Shown here: one piece after another, positions 34,618-42,053 of the stretch
How the letters are laid out: every line of letters starts with the position of its first letter
How positions within the stretch are numbered: the first letter of the stretch is position 1
NCBI RefSeq assembly: GCF_000982955.1
Contig: NZ_KQ058727.1
Coordinates: 1 to 64,000, forward strand
Length of the DNA: 64,000 nt
Direction of reading: 5' to 3'
DNA from: Micromonospora sp. HK10
Lineage (GTDB): Bacteria > Actinomycetota > Actinomycetes > Mycobacteriales > Micromonosporaceae
The notes under the pieces: model-generated
The model's database searches: none
What the model was told of the DNA's origin: nothing
What the model saw: the letters and a program-made list of their open reading frames with translations, nothing else
Program-made: the position numbers and the translations under genes

Positions 34618-35457
34618 TCAGGCGACCTCGCAGACCCACCAACCCGTCTTCCGCACCACCGTGAAGCGCAGGTCCTGGTTGGCGACCTTCTCGTCGGCGG
34701 TCGACATGGTGACCTTGGTGGTCACCGTCGCCCGGTCGCCGGTCTGGTTGTCCACCTTCGGGGTGGTCCAGCGGAACCGCGGGTTCTTGTACTCCTTGGC
34801 GTACGTGCGCACCTCGGCGACCTTGGCGGCGATCTTGTCGTCGTCCCGGGCGGCGGAGCAGACGAAGCTGGCCGCCTTGCGGGCGTCGCGCTCCTTGTAG
34901 ACCGCGGTGAGGAAGTTGTCCACGGCGACCGTCGGCTCCTTGGCGCCCTGGCCGTCCTCGGCGTTGCGCAGGGTGAGGAACGCGGCCGTGCCACCACCGC
35001 CGCAGAGCAGCACCGCCGCGGCCAGCACGAGCGACACGATCAGCAACCCGCGCCGCTTCTTCGGGGCCGCCGCGCCGGGGTACGGCGGCTGACCGGGCCC
35101 GGGCGGGTAGGCGTCGGGGTTCGCCGGCTGCACCGCCGCGCCGGGGTACGGCGGCTGGCCGGGCCCGGGCGGGAACGGGGCCGGGCTCGACGGCTGCGGC
35201 GTGGCGCCGGGTCCCGGAGGCGGCGGAAAGCTGCCCGGCTGCGGCGCCGGGAAGGCGCCCGGGGCCGGCGGCGGGAAGGCGCCGGCGGCCGGCTGCGCGA
35301 ACGGGTCCTGGGCCGGCGGCGGGAAGGCGGCGGCGGGCTGCGCGAACGGGTCCTGGGCCGGCGGGAAGGCGCCCGGGGCCGGCGGGGGCGGCACGGAACC
35401 GGCGGGCGGCTGCTCGTGCGGCGAGCCGGCGGTGCCGCCGACGGGCGGTTGGGTCAT
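34618..35457 (-). CDS. membrane protein with Pro-rich cytoplasmic repeats
   Basis: 279 aa, not a named family. Residues 1 to about 130 are Pro/Gly/Ala-rich repeats (FPPAQDPFAQPAA twice, PPGPGQPPYPGAA twice). A basic KKRR precedes one membrane helix (GLLIVSLVLAAAVLLCGGGG, about 136-158). The ~120-residue outer domain (VDNFLTAVYKERDARKAASF ... DLRFTVVRKTGWWVCEVA) has the look of NTF2-like or DUF4878-type exported domains with two cysteines. ATG at 35457 with GGGGGA. Just upstream of the ArsA-like pair on the same strand, 26 bases away, with a promoter between. The repeats vary by copy number in DNA (35070-35390). Confidence 0.75.
   Translation of the reverse strand: MTQPPVGGTAGSPHEQPPAGSVPPPPAPGAFPPAQDPFAQPAAAFPPPAQDPFAQPAAGAFPPPAPGAFPAPQPGSFPPPPGPGATPQPSSPAPFPPGPGQPPYPGAAVQPANPDAYPPGPGQPPYPGAAAPKKRRGLLIVSLVLAAAVLLCGGGGTAAFLTLRNAEDGQGAKEPTVAVDNFLTAVYKERDARKAASFVCSAARDDDKIAAKVAEVRTYAKEYKNPRFRWTTPKVDNQTGDRATVTTKVTMSTADEKVANQDLRFTVVRKTGWWVCEVA
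35060..35390. repeat. in-frame direct repeats coding Pro-rich segments
   Basis: Two near-identical ~36-base copies beginning GCGCCGGGGTACGGCGGCTG (about 35070 and 35138) and two copies of GCGAACGGGTCCTGGGCCGG (about 35297 and 35342). All keep the reading frame of the membrane protein gene. Confidence 0.7.
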
Positions 35458-35807
35458 GTCGTCCCCCGGGGTGCGGCGCCGTCGCCGCCCCGGGCGACCG
35501 ACGCGTGATTCGAGCGTGGCGCACGGGCGTGGGTCGCCCGTCCAGACCGGAAGGGTAGCGGTCGATGGCCGGCTTGCCAGCCCCGCGTACGCGGTGACGG
35601 ACAACCTGTCCGACCGGAACGCGAAGTCTTCGTCAGATCCCGGACGGACGCCTGTCGCATATGTGACTGAACGTGACCAAGCCTGCGCGTCCCGTTGCCG
35701 GGACTCTTCGCAGGTCCTACGTTCGTCGCGAGGCGGAGCCGGACCGGTCAGTCGGTCCGGACCGGATGGTGGTGACGGTGAGCAGGTACGACGCCCGGAG
35801 GCAGCGC
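35458..35807. other. 350-base divergent intergenic region
   Basis: No gene seen. The first part is the upstream region of the minus-strand membrane protein. The second part contains a well-spaced promoter (35695-35723) and a leader hairpin CCGGACCG / CGGTCCGG (35739-35760) for the plus-strand gene at 35808. Confidence 0.5.
35695..35723 (+). promoter_or_regulatory. promoter TTGCCG-17-TACGTT
   Basis: -35 TTGCCG (35695-35700), 17-base spacer, -10 TACGTT (35718-35723), ahead of the gene at 35808. An 8-bp hairpin lies in the leader. Confidence 0.55.
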
Positions 35808-36254
35808 ATGCGTGACGCGGAGAACATTCCCCGAGGCCAGTTCCCGTCGGGGGAACGGTCGGGGCGACCCGGTGAGGGCGAGAGCCCCGGCGCCGGCCTG
35901 CCGTTCAACGAGCGGTCGTACCGGCCGCCGGTCGAGGTGGTCCGCACGCTGGTCCGTCCGGGTGAGCGCGGCCGCGACGAGGAGGAGCCGGGCTACGTCA
36001 TCCACCTGCCGGTCCGGGTGCCCGACCTGGCCGCGGCCACCGCGCTCGCCGGCACCGTGGCGACCTCGCTGGGCTTCCTCACCGAGTTGGACGCCGGCGA
36101 GACCACGGTCTCCACCGCCGACGACCAGAACAACCGGCACCGCGTCTTCTGCGACCTGCTGCTGGCCGACCGGTCCCGGTGCCCGCAGCGCTACGACCAC
36201 GAGGGCCCGTGCGGCGAGCCGCCGGCGCCGGAGCAGCGTCCCCCGTCGCGGTAG
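35808..36254 (+). CDS. hypothetical protein
   Basis: 148 aa, not recognised. A charged, likely disordered first ~55 residues (RGQFPSGERSGRPGEGESPG, YRPPVEVVRTLVRPGERGRD) precede a small folded part with VIHLPVRVPDLAAATALAGT, DAGETTVSTADDQNN, and a Cys/His segment FCDLLLADRSRCPQRYDHEG that could bind a metal. ATG at 35808 is chosen because GGAGG sits 6 bases upstream; an earlier in-frame ATG at 35766 lacks a ribosome site. It precedes the DUF4177-RidA pair on the same strand but TAGGCT at 36268 gives those their own promoter. Confidence 0.7.
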   Translation: MRDAENIPRGQFPSGERSGRPGEGESPGAGLPFNERSYRPPVEVVRTLVRPGERGRDEEEPGYVIHLPVRVPDLAAATALAGTVATSLGFLTELDAGETTVSTADDQNNRHRVFCDLLLADRSRCPQRYDHEGPCGEPPAPEQRPPSR

Positions 36255-36267
36255 GTCGGCCGGATCG

Positions 36268-36300
36268 TAGGCTGTGCCTGACCGAAGTCCATGTCAGGCA
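36268..36300 (+). promoter_or_regulatory. -10 box and 5' leader hairpin of DUF4177 gene
   Basis: TAGGCT (36268-36273) is followed by TGCCTGAC / GTCAGGCA, an 8-bp hairpin (36275-36300) with a 10-base loop. It ends directly at the AAGGGAG ribosome site, so folding could affect translation or protect the 5' end. Confidence 0.45.
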
Positions 36301-36316
36301 AGGGAGCCGTTACCCG

Positions 36317-36472
36317 ATGCAGAAGTGGGAATACGCCACGGTGCCGCTGCTGGTCCACGCGACCAAGCAGATCCTCGACAACTGGGGCGAGGACGGTTGG
36401 GAACTGGTCTCCGTGGTGCCCGGCCCGAACCCGGAGCAGCTCGTCGCCTACCTGAAGCGCCCGAAGGCGTGA
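36317..36472 (+). CDS. DUF4177 small protein
   Basis: 51 aa. MQKWEYATVPLLVHATKQIL followed by DNWGEDGWELVSVVPG and a short strand is the DUF4177 signature (WEY ... WGxxGWELV). Widespread, function unknown. A comparably small gene sits beside the RidA-like gene in mycobacteria, so the pairing is old. ATG at 36317; AAGGGAG lies ten bases upstream. Five bases separate it from the RidA gene, so the two are translated from one message. Confidence 0.85.
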   Translation: MQKWEYATVPLLVHATKQILDNWGEDGWELVSVVPGPNPEQLVAYLKRPKA

Positions 36473-36477
36473 CGGGC

Positions 36478-36939
36478 ATGAGCAACGGACCGCACGCCAA
36501 GCTCGCCGAGCTGGGCCTGACCCTGCCCGAGGTGGTCCCCCCGGTGGCCAGCTACGTGCCGGCCGTCCAGTCGGGGCAGCACGTCTACGTCTCCGGTCAG
36601 CTCCCGATGGCCGAGGGCAAGCTGCTCGCTACCGGCAAGGTGGGCGCCGGGGTCTCCGCCGACCAGGCGAAGGACCTGGCCCAGCGGTGCGCCCTGAACG
36701 CGCTGGCCGCGATCGACGCGCTGGTCGGCCTGGAGAACGTCGTCAAGATCGTCAAGCTGACCGGCTTCGTGGCCAGCGCCCCCGGCTTCACCGGTCAGCC
36801 CGGCGTGATCAACGGCGCCTCCGACCTGTTCGGCGCGGTCTTCGGCGAGGCCGGCCGGCACGCCCGTAGCGCCGTGGGCGTCGCCGAGCTGCCCCTGGAC
36901 GCCCCGGTCGAGGTCGAGGTCATCGTCGAGGTCGCCTGA
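36478..36939 (+). CDS. RidA/YjgF-family protein
   Basis: 153 aa, the Rv3678c-like branch of RidA. Family members hydrolyse reactive enamine/imine intermediates from PLP enzymes to keto acids and ammonia. Seen: HVYVSGQLPMAEGKLLATGK, ALNALAAIDALVGLENVVKI, and HARSAVGVAELPLDAPVEVE, which contains the Arg that binds the substrate carboxylate in RidA. ATG at 36478; a GTG 9 bases earlier is possible. Co-transcribed with the DUF4177 gene and followed by the metallo-hydrolase gene after 118 bases. Confidence 0.92.
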   Translation: MSNGPHAKLAELGLTLPEVVPPVASYVPAVQSGQHVYVSGQLPMAEGKLLATGKVGAGVSADQAKDLAQRCALNALAAIDALVGLENVVKIVKLTGFVASAPGFTGQPGVINGASDLFGAVFGEAGRHARSAVGVAELPLDAPVEVEVIVEVA

Positions 36940-37057
36940 CTCTCCGCACCCGCGATCTTGCCGAGGTCGTGCCGGCAGACGGCCCGCAACGGGATATAAC
37001 GCCAGGTGGGCCCGCAAGATCGCGGGGAGCGGCGGGCGGGGTCGTACGATCGCTGCC

Positions 37058-37858
37058 ATGGGCGGGCATGTGACCGGAGCCGCAGGGGCGCTCGCGGACG
37101 AGCTGCCGGGTTGGGTGACGCTGCTGCGCGCGCCCAACCCGGGGCCGATGACGCTCGACGGGACCAACACCTGGGTGCTGCGCGCCCCCGGCGCGGAGCA
37201 CGCCGTGGTCGTCGACCCGGGGCCGGCCGACGACGCGCACCTGGCCGCGATCGCCGCGCACGGGCCGGTCGGGTTCGTGCTGATCACGCACGGCCACGCC
37301 GACCACACCGCGGGCGCGCCCCGGCTCAGCGAGCTGCTGGGCGGCCGGCACATCCGCGCCGCCGACCCGGCGCACACCATCGGCGGTGCGCCGCTGACCG
37401 AGCCGGGCCAGCACCTGGGCCTCGAGGGCCTGCAGATCCAGCTGCTCACCACCCCCGGGCACACCGCCGACTCGGTCTGCTTCCTGGTCGAGCACGGCGA
37501 CGAGCGGGTCGTCCTCACCGGCGACACCATCCTGGGCCGGGGTACCACCGTGGTCGCCCACCCCGACGGGCACCTCGGCGACTACCTGACCAGCCTGGAG
37601 CTGCTCTCGACGTACCGGGGGATCCGGGCGCTGCCCGGGCACGGCCCGGCGCTGGCCGACTGCGGTGCGGCGGCCGAGTTCTACCTCGCCCACCGGCGGG
37701 CCCGGCTCGACCAGGTCCGCGCCGCGGTGGCCGCCGGCGCGACCACCGCCCCCGAGGTGGTCGCCCGGGTCTACGCCGACGTCGACCGCTCGCTCTGGTG
37801 GGCCGCCGAGTGGTCGGTCCGGGCCCAGCTCGAATACCTCGGGGTGGAGCAGCCGTGA
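37058..37858 (+). CDS. metallo-beta-lactamase-fold hydrolase (Rv3677c-like)
   Basis: 266 aa, glyoxalase II/LACTB2-like branch. Metal ligands are intact: HGHADHTAG (H-x-H-x-D-H), a later His in TTPGHTADSVCFLV, Asp in LTGDTILGRG and His in LPGHGP. The C-terminal region (HRRARLDQVRAAVAAGATTA, DVDRSLWWAAEWSVRAQLEY) is a winged-helix tail as in LACTB2, a family with endoribonuclease activity. ATG at 37058; GTG at 37070 is the alternative. Its stop overlaps the GTG of the cyclase-ATPase gene by 4 bases. In M. tuberculosis this gene is next to crp; here the accessory insert begins immediately after it. Confidence 0.9.
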   Translation: MGGHVTGAAGALADELPGWVTLLRAPNPGPMTLDGTNTWVLRAPGAEHAVVVDPGPADDAHLAAIAAHGPVGFVLITHGHADHTAGAPRLSELLGGRHIRAADPAHTIGGAPLTEPGQHLGLEGLQIQLLTTPGHTADSVCFLVEHGDERVVLTGDTILGRGTTVVAHPDGHLGDYLTSLELLSTYRGIRALPGHGPALADCGAAAEFYLAHRRARLDQVRAAVAAGATTAPEVVARVYADVDRSLWWAAEWSVRAQLEYLGVEQP

Positions 37859-40800
37859 CCTGCCCGGTGTGCGGGACCGTCGCCGTACCGAACGCGCGGT
37901 TCTGCCACAACTGCGGGGCCGCGCTGCCGGCCGCCGCCACCCTCCCGGCCGCCGAGCGCCGGGTGGTCACCGTGCTCTTCGGTGACCTCTCCGACTTCAC
38001 CTCCTGGTCGGAAGACCTCGACCCGGAACGGGTCGGCGCGGTCACCGACCGGGTCCTCGCGGCCCTGGCCGGCGCGGTCAAGACCTTCGGCGGGCACGTC
38101 GACAAGCTCACCGGCGACGGGATCATGGCGGTCTTCGGCGCGCCCGTGGCGCACGAGGACGACGCCGAGCGGGCCGTGCGGGCCGCGCTCTCCATGCAGC
38201 GCGCGGTCCGCCGGGTGCTCGACGACGAGCGGGGCGGCGGCGCGCCGACCGGCCTGCGGGTCGGGCTGAACACCGGCGACGTGATCGCCGGCATCCAGGC
38301 CGCCATCGAGTACACGGTCATCGGCGACACGGTGAACACCGCCGCCCGGCTCGCCGACGCCGCCGCCGTGGGCGCGGTGTACGCGGGGGCGCGGACCTCC
38401 GCCGCCACCCGGCACGTCGCCTCCTGGCGGGCGCTGCGGCCGCTGCGGCTCAAGGGCAAGCGCGAGCCGGTCGAGGCGTACGAGCTGCTGGGTCTCCTGG
38501 ACGCCCCGGGCACCCGCTCCGGCCTCGGCGACGAGGCGCCCTTCGTGGGCCGGGAGACCGAGATCGGCCGCGTCGCCGGCCGGCTCGCCGAGGTGATCGA
38601 CCGGGGTGAGCCGCGGGTGCTGCTGATGACCGCCGAGGCGGGCATCGGCAAGTCCCGGTTCGCCGCCGAGGTGGAACGCCTCGCCGCCGGCTACGACGTG
38701 GGCGCCGGCCGGTACGCCGCGCACAGCGGCGCCCGGGTGCTCTCGGTCCGCTGCGCCGCGTTCGGCGAGCGGCGCCGGCTCGCCCCCCTGGCCGACCTGG
38801 TCCGGGCGGCGGTCGGCCTGCCCAACGACCCGGCCACCGCGCTCACCCGGCCGGCCGTCGAGGAGCGGCTGCGCCGGCTCGGGCAGCGTCTCGGCCGGCT
38901 CCCCGGCGACCTCCCCCCGCTCGCCGTCGACCAGCTCCTGGCCCTGCTCGGGTACGCCGAACTGCCCGCCGCCGCCGAGAACGGCGAGTGGAGCGCCGCC
39001 GCCCCGCCGCCGGACGCCGAGGCGGTGCCGAACGCGGTCGCCGAGCTGCTCAGCGCCCTCGCCGTGGAGGCGCCGCTGGTGATCGTGGTGGACGACCTGC
39101 ACGACGCGACCACCGAGACGATCAGCGCGCTCGGGCTGACCCTCTCCCGGCTGACCGGCCCGGTGCTGGTGCTGCTGCTGGGCCGGCCGGAGCTGGTCCG
39201 GACGGCGGGCACGCTGACCCGGGTCGCGGACGCAGAGGTGCACGGCCTGCCGCCGCTGCGCGGCGCGGACGCGTCCCGGCTGCTGACCAGCTACCTGGGG
39301 GGCGGCAAGCTGTCCCAGGCCGACGCCGACCGGTTGCTGGCCACCGCCCAGGGCAACCCGTTCTACCTGGCCGAGCTGGTCACCCTGCTGCTGGAGCGCG
39401 GGGCGCTGACCGCCGGGCCGGGGCGCGGCGCCGACGTCGGCTGGCGGCTGGCCCCCGGCTCGCTGGGCAGCCGGCTGCTCTCCCGGGACCTGGCCGCCGT
39501 GCTCGCGGCGCGGATCGACGCGCTCCCGCCGGACGCCCGCTCGGTGCTGCGGGACGCCGCCGTGGTCGGCGACACCGTCCCCACCGGCGCGCTGGAGGCG
39601 CTCCGCGAGCAGCGCACCGGGCTGGCCGGGCGGCCCGCGGCGGTGGCCGCACTGGAGCTCGACCGGGCCGTGGAGGAGCTGCTGCAACGGCGCATGCTGC
39701 ACCGCACCCGCACCGGGTTCGCCTTCGCCACCCCGCTCATGCGCGAGGCCGCGTACGCCGGGGTGAGCAAGGCCGAGCTGGCCGAGCGGCACGCCGCGCT
39801 GGCCCGCTGGGCGGCGGCGGAGAGCAGCCCGGGGGCGGCCACCCTGCCCGGCGGGTTCACCGAGGCCGCCCGGGACGACTTCGTGGCCGAGCACGTCGAG
39901 CGGGCCACCGCCCTCGCCGACGCGGTGAAGCTGCGCCCCGACGCGCCGGCCCGCGCGGTGGCCCCGCTCGGGGTGGCCGCGCTCGGCCGGGCCGCCCGGC
40001 GGGCGCTGCGCTCCGGCGAGCCGGCGCTGGCGATCGAGCACTCCGAACGCGCCGCCGAGCTGGCCCGGGACGGGCTGCCCCTGGCCGACCGGGTGGTGCA
40101 CGCCCGGGCCCTGCTCCAGCTCGGCCGGCCGGGCGACGCCCTCGCCTTCGCCGAGAAGATCGCCGCGAACGCCGGGGACGCGGCGGCCACCCGGGCCGGC
40201 GCCCTGCTGCTCGCCGGGCAGGCCCACCAGACCCTCGGTGACGCCGCCCGGGCGGAACGGTGCTGGCAGGAGGCGTTGCAGGTGGCCACCGCGGCCGAGC
40301 TGCCGACCATGCGCGCCGCGGCGATGCGCCGGCTCGGCATGGCCGACTTCATCGCCGGCCGGCTGGGCCAGGCGAGCAGCCGGCTCGCCGCCTCCTACCA
40401 GGTCAGCCTCGCCGCGAAGGATCCGCGCGGGCAGGCCTGGTCGTTGCAGAACCTGGCCTGGGTGACCACCACCCGGGGCGACTTCGCCGGCACCGACGCG
40501 GTGCTCGGCCGGGCCGCCCGGCTCTTCGCCGAGCTGAAGGACCCGTACGGGCGGGCCTGGCTGCGCGGCACCACCGCGTTCGCCCGGCTGCTCGCCGGCC
40601 GGCTCCGCGAGGCGTGCCGGCTGGCGCAGGTCTTCCTGCCGTTCGGGGAACGGGTCGGCGAGGCGTGGGCGGTCGGCACGCTCCGCGCGGTCGAGGCGTA
40701 CGCCACCGCCGAGCTGGGCGAGCTGGCCGAGGCGGACCGGGGCGCACGCCGGGCGTACCGGGAGTTCGCCGAGGTCGGCGACGAGTGGGGGCAGGGCTTC

Positions 40801-41436
40801 GCGCTGGTCGTGCGCGGGGTGGTGGCGCGCGGGCTGGGCGCGCCCGAGCACGCCGCGGACCTGCTCACCGACGCGCTCGGGTACGCCGACCAGACCACCC
40901 ACCCGCTGCTCACCGGGATGGCCGGCACGCTGCGCGGGTTCGTGGCGCTGGACATGGGCGACCACGAGGCGGCCGAGCGGGACGCCCGGTCGGTGCTGAC
41001 CTCGGTGGAGCCGCACAACCCGCAGGCGCCGGCCCAGGTGGCGCCCCGGGTGCTGCTCGCCATGGCCCGGCTCGCGGCCGGCGACTCGGCGACCGCGGTG
41101 GGGCTGCTCGCCCCGGTCGCCACCGCCGCCGCGAACAGCCCGTCCCTGCTCATCTCCCGCCGCCAGACGATGGCCCGGTACGCGTCCGCGTTGCTCGCCC
41201 ACGGCCAGCGCGAGCAGGCGCTGGACTGGGCGCAGCGGGCGGTGGCCGCCCCGGCCGAGGACGTCCGCAGCCAGGTGATCGCGGCCATGGTGCGGGCCGA
41301 GGCGCTGGCCGCCTGCGGGCGACCGGCGGAGGCGCTGGCCAGCGCCGAGGAGGCGGTCCGGCTGGCGTACGCGACCGAGCAGCGCAGCGAGCGGGCCGGC
41401 GCCGACGCGCTCCGGGCCCGCCTCGCCGCCGGCTGA
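37855..41436 (+). CDS. class III nucleotidyl cyclase fused to STAND-type ATPase and TPR-like region
   Basis: 1193 aa soluble regulator. Order: zinc ribbon (CPVCG at 3-7, CHNCG at 21-25); class III cyclase domain (about 38-215) with metal Asp44 (FGDLSDF) and Asp88 (GDGIMAVFG) and the nucleotide segment YTVIGDTVNTAARL, all intact; AAA/NACHT-like ATPase with FVGRETEI, P-loop AEAGIGKSRF (about 260), and LVIVVDDLHDATTE (Walker B); then ~650 residues of helical TPR-like repeats. Actinobacteria encode many such cyclase-ATPase fusions without known inputs. GTG start overlaps the metallo-hydrolase stop (GTGA), an unusual coupling. A long upstream open frame is shadow. Product cAMP is likely but not proven. 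Confidence 0.9.
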   Translation: MTCPVCGTVAVPNARFCHNCGAALPAAATLPAAERRVVTVLFGDLSDFTSWSEDLDPERVGAVTDRVLAALAGAVKTFGGHVDKLTGDGIMAVFGAPVAHEDDAERAVRAALSMQRAVRRVLDDERGGGAPTGLRVGLNTGDVIAGIQAAIEYTVIGDTVNTAARLADAAAVGAVYAGARTSAATRHVASWRALRPLRLKGKREPVEAYELLGLLDAPGTRSGLGDEAPFVGRETEIGRVAGRLAEVIDRGEPRVLLMTAEAGIGKSRFAAEVERLAAGYDVGAGRYAAHSGARVLSVRCAAFGERRRLAPLADLVRAAVGLPNDPATALTRPAVEERLRRLGQRLGRLPGDLPPLAVDQLLALLGYAELPAAAENGEWSAAAPPPDAEAVPNAVAELLSALAVEAPLVIVVDDLHDATTETISALGLTLSRLTGPVLVLLLGRPELVRTAGTLTRVADAEVHGLPPLRGADASRLLTSYLGGGKLSQADADRLLATAQGNPFYLAELVTLLLERGALTAGPGRGADVGWRLAPGSLGSRLLSRDLAAVLAARIDALPPDARSVLRDAAVVGDTVPTGALEALREQRTGLAGRPAAVAALELDRAVEELLQRRMLHRTRTGFAFATPLMREAAYAGVSKAELAERHAALARWAAAESSPGAATLPGGFTEAARDDFVAEHVERATALADAVKLRPDAPARAVAPLGVAALGRAARRALRSGEPALAIEHSERAAELARDGLPLADRVVHARALLQLGRPGDALAFAEKIAANAGDAAATRAGALLLAGQAHQTLGDAARAERCWQEALQVATAAELPTMRAAAMRRLGMADFIAGRLGQASSRLAASYQVSLAAKDPRGQAWSLQNLAWVTTTRGDFAGTDAVLGRAARLFAELKDPYGRAWLRGTTAFARLLAGRLREACRLAQVFLPFGERVGEAWAVGTLRAVEAYATAELGELAEADRGARRAYREFAEVGDEWGQGFALVVRGVVARGLGAPEHAADLLTDALGYADQTTHPLLTGMAGTLRGFVALDMGDHEAAERDARSVLTSVEPHNPQAPAQVAPRVLLAMARLAAGDSATAVGLLAPVATAAANSPSLLISRRQTMARYASALLAHGQREQALDWAQRAVAAPAEDVRSQVIAAMVRAEALAACGRPAEALASAEEAVRLAYATEQRSERAGADALRARLAAG

Positions 41437-41552
41437 CCGGCGGTCGACCCCGGCGCAGGATTACCGGTTCCGGGGATGTGCGTGTCGGGCCTGCCGGTTA
41501 GGTTGTGGGATCGAGGGGGACCAGTCACCTCGGTGGGTCTTGGGGAGGACGG

Positions 41553-42023
41553 ATGAGGCTGCCGCGCACCGGCGCCGGCTGGACGATCGCGGTCTTCGGC
41601 GTGCTGGCGTTGCTGCTGGGCGCGCTCGGGCTGATCTGGCCGGAGGCTCAGCTGCGCATGCTCGGCTTCGAGGTGCCGGCCGAGCGGGGCCCCGGTGACT
41701 ACACCGGCACGTTCCTCACCGCGTCCTCGATGGCCTCGTTCAACATGGGGGTCTACTACCTGCTCGCCGCGGCCACCGAGTGGCGCCCGTTCTACCGCTT
41801 CACCGTCTGGTTCCGGCTGGTCACGTTCAGCGTCTTCACCATCGCGGTGCTCTCCGACATCGCCCCGGGGCGGTTCTTCGGGGTGGCCGTGTGGGAGGGG
41901 CTGGGCGCGGTCGCGACGGCCGTCGGCCTGTGGTGGGACGCCCGCCGGGCGGCCGGCGCGGGGCGCTCCGGGGGCCTGTCCGCCGACCCGGAGCCGGCGC
42001 CGGCGACCGACGCGGTGCGCTGA
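41553..42023 (+). CDS. four-helix membrane protein of unknown function
   Basis: 156 aa. Four hydrophobic segments: WTIAVFGVLALLLGALGLIW (about 10-29), a central pair around FNMGVYYLLAAATEW and YRFTVWFRLVTFSVFTIAVL, and RFFGVAVWEGLGAVATAVGLW. The tail is hydrophilic. No family named. ATG at 41553 with GGGGAGGA; in-frame codons from 41505 lack a ribosome site. It sits 30 bases before the kinase gene on the same strand, but TATTTT in that gap suggests that the kinase has its own promoter. Confidence 0.75.
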   Translation: MRLPRTGAGWTIAVFGVLALLLGALGLIWPEAQLRMLGFEVPAERGPGDYTGTFLTASSMASFNMGVYYLLAAATEWRPFYRFTVWFRLVTFSVFTIAVLSDIAPGRFFGVAVWEGLGAVATAVGLWWDARRAAGAGRSGGLSADPEPAPATDAVR

Positions 42024-42041
42024 GCGCGCGAGACAGTTGGG

Positions 42042-42047
42042 TATTTT
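42042..42047 (+). promoter_or_regulatory. -10 box TATTTT, leaderless start of the kinase gene
   Basis: AT-only hexamer TATTTT in a GC-rich context, 6 bases before the GTG at 42054; no ribosome site. Confidence 0.5.
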
Positions 42048-42053
42048 CGAGCC

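Noticed and set aside
37006-37854. 283-codon N-terminal extension of the cyclase-ATPase protein
   Set aside because: It is an out-of-frame shadow of the metallo-hydrolase gene, low complexity, and GTG at 37855 begins directly with the zinc ribbon.
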